Shown: positions 6,019-9,284 of the stretch, one piece after another
Position numbering within the stretch: the first letter of the stretch is position 1
Layout of the letters: every line of letters begins with the position of its first letter
Assembly: GCA_002011395.1 (NCBI GenBank)
Contig: MTNG01000035.1
Coordinates: 1 to 9,284, forward strand
Reading direction: 5' to 3'
Length of the DNA stretch: 9,284 nucleotides
DNA from: Candidatus Aciduliprofundum sp. JdFR-45
GTDB taxonomy: Archaea > Thermoplasmatota > Thermoplasmata > Thermoplasmatales > JdFR-45
Notes under the pieces: generated by a model
Databases searched by the model: none
What the model was told of the DNA's origin: nothing
Seen by the model: only the letters and a program-made list of their open reading frames with translations
Made by a program: the position numbers and the translations under genes

Positions 6019-6784
6019 ACCTCCTCTCCCTCCGCTGATAGTCCCTTATGGCCCTCAGGAAGTCCAGTTTCCTGAAGTTGGGCCAGTAAATGTCGGAGAA
6101 GTATAGTTCGGAGTACGCGGACTGCCACAGCAGGAAGTTGGATATCCTCTCCTCCCCCGATGTCCTGAGGATGAGGTCCGGGTCGGGGAGGTCCTCCGTG
6201 TAGAGATGCTGTCTCACAACGTCCTCGTCTATGTCTTCCACGTCCAGTTCGCCGCTCTTCACCTTCTCCGCGATCTTCTTTATGGCGTCCACGATCTCCT
6301 GCCTGCCCCCGTAGGCCACAGCGAGGTTGAGGTGGAAATCGCTGTAGTCCTTCGTCCGCTCCTCCGCGTACTCGGCCGCCTTTCTGACGTCCTCCGGGAG
6401 CAGGTGCTTCCTTCCTATCACCCTGACCCTTATGCGGTATCTGTGCGTCCTCTCGTCGTCCGCGACGCGGTAGAGACCATCTCTCAGCATGTCCATTATG
6501 TACCGGACCTCCTCTTCCCTCCTTTTGAAGTTCTCGGTGGAGAAGGCGTAGACGGTGAGTATCCTTATTCCGAGGTCACGGCACCATTCCAGCACCTCCT
6601 CCAGCTTCTCCCGGCCCTTTCTGTGACCCTCTATGGAGTCCATACCGAACAGACGGGCGAAGCGCCTGTTGCCGTCCATGATGATGGCCACGTGGCGCGG
6701 AATGGGTCCCTTCTTGACCTCCTCCAGGAGCAACCTCTCGTAGGCCTGATAGGCAACCTCTGCCATTGCCTCGCCCAGCACCAC
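6008..6784 (-). CDS. uppS: cis-prenyltransferase (undecaprenyl/polyprenyl diphosphate synthase)
   Basis: About 258 residues from GTG at 6784; GGTGAT lies 4 nt upstream and spans the serS stop. Other possible starts are TTG 6814, GTG 6793 and ATG 6766, and the family similarity really begins around KKGPIPRHVAIIMDGNRRFAR. The enzyme condenses isopentenyl diphosphate onto an allylic diphosphate with cis stereochemistry, giving the long polyprenyl chain that becomes the lipid carrier for glycan assembly at the membrane. All family motifs are present: IIMDGNRR (catalytic Asp37), EGHRKG, VYAFSTENFKR (about 79-88), NLAVAYGGRQEI and DPDLILRTSGE, then RISNFLLWQ, ELYFSDIYWP. Length is normal. It sits 1 nt after serS and overlaps the gene for a heavily sequon-bearing surface protein, consistent with supplying the dolichol-type carrier for N-glycosylation. 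Confidence 0.95.
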   Translation of the reverse strand: MVLGEAMAEVAYQAYERLLLEEVKKGPIPRHVAIIMDGNRRFARLFGMDSIEGHRKGREKLEEVLEWCRDLGIRILTVYAFSTENFKRREEEVRYIMDMLRDGLYRVADDERTHRYRIRVRVIGRKHLLPEDVRKAAEYAEERTKDYSDFHLNLAVAYGGRQEIVDAIKKIAEKVKSGELDVEDIDEDVVRQHLYTEDLPDPDLILRTSGEERISNFLLWQSAYSELYFSDIYWPNFRKLDFLRAIRDYQRRERRYGR

Positions 6785-6785
6785 G

Positions 6786-8126
6786 TCAATCACCCCCCGG
6801 GCGTATCGCGTCAAACCCTGTGTACTCCCTCAGCACACGCGGGATGTGGATGACGCCCTCCTCGTCCTGGAAGTTCTCCACTATGGCCACCATGGTGCGC
6901 GTCGTGGCCACGGCCGTCGCGTTGACCGTGTGGACGGGAACGAATCCATCAGGAGTGCGGTATCTTATCATCAGCCGGCGTGCCTGGTAGTCGGTGGCAT
7001 TAGTCGCGCTCACGACCTCCCTGAACTTCCCCTGAACGGGCATCCACACCTCTATGTCGTACTTCCGCGCCGCGACCGCTCCGAGTTCGCCCGAGCATAT
7101 CTCCACGACCCTGTAGGGCAGGCCGAGCCGCCTGTAAATCTCCTCCGCGTTCTCCACGAACTCGTCAAGTATGGACCACGATTCCTCCGGTCTGGCTATG
7201 GCGAACTGCTCCACCTTGTCAAAGTTGTGAACCCTGAATATGCCCTTGGTGTCGCGCCCGTGTGCCCCCGCCTCCTTCCTGAAGCAGGGGCTTATGCCGG
7301 CGAATTTCATCGGGAGGGCTTTCTCCTCAAGTATCTCGCCCATGTGCATGGCGGCGAGGGGGTGCTCCGCCGTGGCTATGAGGTAGAGGTCCTCCCCCTC
7401 CACCCCGTAAATCATCTCTTCAAAGGTGGCGAAGTCGGTGACACCCTCCATGGCCCCCCTCCTGATCATAAGGGGCGGTTTGACGGGAATGTAACCCTTT
7501 TCAACGAGGAAATCCAGCGCGAACCTCTCCAGGGCCATCTCCAGAATCACCAGGTCCCGCTTCAGGTAGTAGAACCGCGCTCCCGCAACCTTCGCGGCCC
7601 GCTCAAAGTCCGCCAGGTCCATGGCCGGGAGCAGATCCACGTGGCTTTTCAGCGCGTGCGGGATGACCTCGTAATCCATCTTCCCCCCCGTGGCCGCGAG
7701 GAAGTCCCCCACGTGGATTTCCTGAACCCGCGCCTTTCCCCAGAAGCGAACCGGCACGTTGTCCTCCTCGCTCTCGCCCACAGGCACATCCGGATGTATT
7801 ATGTTGGGTATTCGCCGGAGCATCAGGTCCCTTTTTTGCTTGACTCGCTCCGTCTCCCTCTCAACCTCCTCAATCCTCGCGTTCAGCGCCCGGACCTCCT
7901 CCTTCAGGCGCTCCGCCTCCTCCCTGCGCCCCTCCCGGAGCATCTTCCCGATCTCAACGCTCAGCACGTTTCTCCTGTGCCGCAGGGAATCCAGTTCCCT
8001 CTGGAGTTCCCTCCAACGTATGTCCAGCGAGAGGGTCTCGTCCGCCAGGGAAGGGTCCCCGCCCCGTTTCCTGATGGACTCCCTCACAACGTCTATGTTC
8101 TCGCGGAGCAGCCGGATGTCTATCAT
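6786..8126 (-). CDS. serS: seryl-tRNA synthetase, common (bacterial/euryarchaeal) type
   Basis: 446 residues from ATG at 8126, the usual length for this class II enzyme, which charges tRNA-Ser (and tRNA-Sec where present) with serine in the cytoplasm. Residues about 28-105 form the long antiparallel coiled-coil arm that grips the tRNA-Ser variable arm (rich in ELQRELDSLRHRR and RIEEVERETERVKQKR). The catalytic domain follows: PPLMIRRGAMEG, ATAEHPL (251-257), motif 2 FRKEAGAHGRDTKGIFRVHNF (282-302), CSGELGAVAARKYDIEVWMP (344-363), NATDYQARRL (376-385), and motif 3 NATAVATTRTMVAIVEN (402-418). The N-terminal arm and motif 3 exclude the divergent methanogen-type SerRS. The start is close behind a TATA box with no Shine-Dalgarno site, as expected for a short-leader or leaderless message. 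It heads the serS-uppS-surface protein operon. Confidence 0.97.
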   Translation of the reverse strand: MIDIRLLRENIDVVRESIRKRGGDPSLADETLSLDIRWRELQRELDSLRHRRNVLSVEIGKMLREGRREEAERLKEEVRALNARIEEVERETERVKQKRDLMLRRIPNIIHPDVPVGESEEDNVPVRFWGKARVQEIHVGDFLAATGGKMDYEVIPHALKSHVDLLPAMDLADFERAAKVAGARFYYLKRDLVILEMALERFALDFLVEKGYIPVKPPLMIRRGAMEGVTDFATFEEMIYGVEGEDLYLIATAEHPLAAMHMGEILEEKALPMKFAGISPCFRKEAGAHGRDTKGIFRVHNFDKVEQFAIARPEESWSILDEFVENAEEIYRRLGLPYRVVEICSGELGAVAARKYDIEVWMPVQGKFREVVSATNATDYQARRLMIRYRTPDGFVPVHTVNATAVATTRTMVAIVENFQDEEGVIHIPRVLREYTGFDAIRPGGD

Positions 8127-8150
8127 TGCTTTCTATGAAAATGCCCGCCC

Positions 8151-8158
8151 GTATATAA
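8151..8158 (-). promoter_or_regulatory. TATA box of serS operon
   Basis: The minus strand reads CGTTATATACGGG, with the box centre about 29 bp before the serS ATG (8126). The region between has no GGAGG-like site, which fits a leaderless or very short-leader transcript. Confidence 0.65.
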
Positions 8159-8182
8159 CGGTTCGCCCCCGTGGTCATGGGA

Positions 8183-8194
8183 AAAGTAAAAATA
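8183..8194 (+). promoter_or_regulatory. possible promoter of the plus-strand membrane-protein gene
   Basis: AAAGTAAAAATAC is the only A/T-rich block on the plus strand between the divergent serS promoter and the membrane-protein gene. A start about 25 bp on (near 8215) would give a leader of about 60 nt to ATG 8278. It is a poor match to a canonical TATA box. Confidence 0.4.
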
Positions 8195-8277
8195 CCGTGG
8201 GAGACCATGGCTGAAATGCGCGTGGTCAATGCGTGCCTTTCGCCGGCGTTTTGCTGACGTCCCGGGGGGATGTTGAG

Positions 8278-8877
8278 ATGGATGAGCACCTGGAAGGAGG
8301 GACGGTCACTGTGGAAATGTTTACAGATAAGGAAAGGATTCTGTTATTCAGGAGATTGATTGTCCCATGTTTTATTTTACTATCTGCGGTATCGTCCGTA
8401 TTTATATTGATATACGCCGCCATTCACAGCAAACTCCATGCGCTCATACACGCATTCATGCTCTTCACCGTTTCTATGTTCATCGGATTGCTTTGCGGAT
8501 ACCTCATCAGGTCCCATTTCAACTGCAAAAAGGTGGAAATGCGCCCCATGGAGATTGAAATAATAAATGGACTGAATTTCAAAAGAGTGATTCGCGTGGA
8601 TGACGTGGGCGATGTGCGCATAGAGAGAAGCGATGATATATTTGAGAAAAATTGGGACGTTTATCGCATCTCAATAATTTTGAGGGATGGGGAGTGGAGA
8701 AACATTTCGTGTTTTGTCCACATAGACACTCTGCTCGGATTTCTGCGTAGGTTCACAGAACACTACGGAGACGCGCTGACGCCCAGATGCAGGTCATCAA
8801 TCCAGGAATTCCTGGATGCACATGCACGGGAACGTGAATGTGGGGTCGGTGCGGCCCACGAATGGGGCGGTGGTTGA
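8278..8877 (+). CDS. two-TM membrane protein with possible PH-like cytosolic domain, unrecognised
   Basis: 199 residues from ATG at 8278, with GGGGGAT 6 nt upstream; a GTG at 8233 would add 15 residues but lacks a binding site. After a short polar N-terminus come two adjacent membrane helices, about residues 27-49 (LIVPCFILLSAVSSVFILIYAAI) and 54-77. The remaining 120 residues are soluble: a beta-rich block MEIEIINGLNFKRVIRVDDVGDVRIERS...YRISIILRDGEWRNISCFV (91-147), then a helix TLLGFLRRFTEHYG. That is how small membrane proteins with a bacterial-PH-like domain look. I do not recognise the family. It is the only plus-strand protein gene in the window and is visibly more A/T-rich than its neighbours, and it lies between serS and a tRNA gene, which is consistent with acquisition by transfer. 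The last 20 residues (ERECGVGAAHEWGGG end) are compositionally different and may be recent read-through. Confidence 0.72.
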   Translation: MDEHLEGGTVTVEMFTDKERILLFRRLIVPCFILLSAVSSVFILIYAAIHSKLHALIHAFMLFTVSMFIGLLCGYLIRSHFNCKKVEMRPMEIEIINGLNFKRVIRVDDVGDVRIERSDDIFEKNWDVYRISIILRDGEWRNISCFVHIDTLLGFLRRFTEHYGDALTPRCRSSIQEFLDAHARERECGVGAAHEWGGG

Positions 8878-8951
8878 TGTTTTACCTGAGAGTTCAGACC
8901 CAGAGCGGAGTGCGTTCCTCCAGCGTGCGTGCCTTCCCCCATCCACAATCC

Positions 8952-8958
8952 TAATATA
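8952..8958 (+). promoter_or_regulatory. TATA box, likely promoter of the hairpin array and tRNA-Glu
   Basis: TAATATA, followed by CC and an A-run, in an otherwise G/C-rich stretch. Standard spacing puts the start at about 8978-8983, which is exactly where the hairpin array begins. No better box is seen between here and the tRNA at 9132, so the tRNA may be transcribed from here with a leader of about 150 nt. Confidence 0.5.
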
Positions 8959-8974
8959 CCAAAAGCTCTTAGCC

Positions 8975-9142
8975 CCATGCGGGCCACTTGGTGGTCTACG
9001 TTCCCTGCGGGTGCGGACCACCTTCGCACATACGTGCTCCGGTGGTTTCACCCATCCGGGGTTTACCACCGTTCGCTACGCTCCGGTGGCCAAGCCCCGC
9101 TTCGCGGGCAGGCACACCTTCGCACATGCGTGCTCCGGTGGT
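8975..9142 (+). repeat. three tandem hairpin units leading into tRNA-Glu
   Basis: GGTGG-type and CCACC-type blocks alternate: GGTGGTC 8990 / GACCACC 9016, GGTGGT 9041 / ACCACC 9065, GGTGG 9085 / ACACC 9114, then GGTGGT 9137 inside the tRNA. Each unit is an outer stem (GGTGG with CCACC) around an inner CCC/GGG stem, and units are joined by linkers TTCGCACATACGTGCTCC (9023-9040), GTTCGCTACGCTCC (9071-9084) and TTCGCACATGCGTGCTCC (9119-9136). Linkers 1 and 3 differ at one base, and the identity runs into the tRNA to give 26 of 27 matching positions (9020-9046 versus 9116-9142). The last five bases of the final linker are the first five of the tRNA. A degenerate linker (CATGCG at 8977-8982) also precedes unit 1. 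The 8878-8950 stretch before the array holds nothing recognisable except the TATA box. Confidence 0.75.
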
Positions 9143-9209
9143 GTAGCCCGGCCAAGCATTTCGGCCTTTCGAGCCGACGACCCGGGTTCAAATCCCGGCC
9201 GGAGCACCA
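9132..9209 (+). tRNA. tRNA-Glu (anticodon UUC), CCA encoded
   Basis: All arms pair. The acceptor stem is GCTCCGG with CCGGAGC (9132-9138 / 9199-9205), then discriminator A and encoded CCA (9207-9209). The anticodon stem is TCGGC/GCCGA around loop CTTTCGA, which gives anticodon TTC. The T stem is CCGGG/CCCGG around TTCAAAT. The D arm is short-stemmed (GTG with CAT), with a GG pair in the loop. There is no intron. The acceptor 5' strand is duplicated upstream in the hairpin array. Confidence 0.95.
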
Positions 9210-9223
9210 TCTCTTTACATTTT
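9210..9223 (+). terminator. T-rich run after tRNA-Glu
   Basis: TCTCTTTACATTTT follows the CCA directly. Pyrimidine/T-rich runs are common transcription ends for archaeal tRNA genes. No hairpin beyond the tRNA itself is needed. Confidence 0.4.
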
Positions 9224-9256
9224 ATCTGACGTTTGTCTGAAATTCTGTGACGGATC

Positions 9257-9264
9257 TTTATAAA
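9257..9264 (+). promoter_or_regulatory. TATA box for a gene beyond the window
   Basis: TTTATAAA is a canonical archaeal box; transcription should begin about 25 bp on, at or just past the window end (9284). Nothing of the gene itself is visible. Confidence 0.6.
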
Positions 9265-9284
9265 TGGAGGGGCTTACCGGCGAT

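Noticed and set aside
6846..8138. 430-residue plus-strand open frame opposite serS
   Set aside because: It is antisense to a textbook SerRS gene, His/Arg/Pro-rich, with no family motifs; a shadow of codon bias.
8975..9142. CRISPR array
   Set aside because: Units are hairpins whose inner parts are related to each other, periods vary (51, 44, 52 bp), there are no unrelated spacers of constant size, and no cas genes are nearby.
9020..9142. Integrase attL/attR pair at the tRNA
   Set aside because: Archaeal tRNA integration normally duplicates the 3' part of the tRNA. Here only the 5' 11 bases plus upstream flank are repeated, 96 bp apart, with no integrase gene between or near.
8816..9240. Plus-strand protein-coding frames across the array and tRNA
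   Set aside because: They run through the tRNA and the hairpin repeats, and their apparent repeat (LRTxVLRW) only mirrors the DNA repeat.

Overview
The window looks like thermophilic archaeal (euryarchaeal, possibly Thermoplasmatota-like) chromosome. The evidence is an archaeal cis-prenyltransferase, TATA-type promoters about 25-30 bp ahead of genes, several leaderless or near-leaderless starts, strong GGAGG ribosome binding sites, ATA/AGG/GAG-rich codons, a KaiC-like ATPase, a tRNA gene that encodes its CCA end, and N-glycosylation sequons in a secreted protein. No marker here fixes the genus.

Nearly everything from 1 to 8126 is read leftward (minus strand) in tightly packed operons. In order of transcription: (i) a near-leaderless promoter at about 8155 drives serS, the cis-prenyltransferase gene uppS, and a secreted, C-terminally anchored protein with thrombospondin type-3 Ca-binding repeats. 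(ii) A second promoter, formed by the last codons of that surface-protein gene (4641-4647), drives a RuvC/RNase H-fold protein, a conserved small protein of unknown function, a histone-deacetylase-family hydrolase, and a two-gene module that I read as a TumE-like (DUF6516) toxin plus an HVO_A0114-type winged-helix antitoxin. (iii) After an AT-rich gap of about 140 bp, with a 17-bp direct repeat and a palindrome, a third promoter (about 1630) drives a small PH-like protein, a V4R-domain/winged-helix protein and a KaiC-like ATPase cut off by the window edge. Most junctions are 1-20 nt overlaps or very short gaps, so translational coupling is likely.

The right end (8160-9284) is different. An AT-richer plus-strand gene encodes an unrecognised two-TM membrane protein with a possible PH-like cytosolic domain. 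Then comes a non-coding stretch with three tandem hairpin units (period 44-52 bp) that runs directly into a complete tRNA-Glu(UUC) gene. Each unit begins with the same GCTCC-GGTGG junction as the 5' end of the tRNA. The nearest plausible TATA box for the tRNA is about 180 bp upstream, just before the array, so the tRNA may be made with a long structured leader. This array is the best candidate for something undescribed. A last TATA box at 9257-9264 points to another gene just beyond the window.
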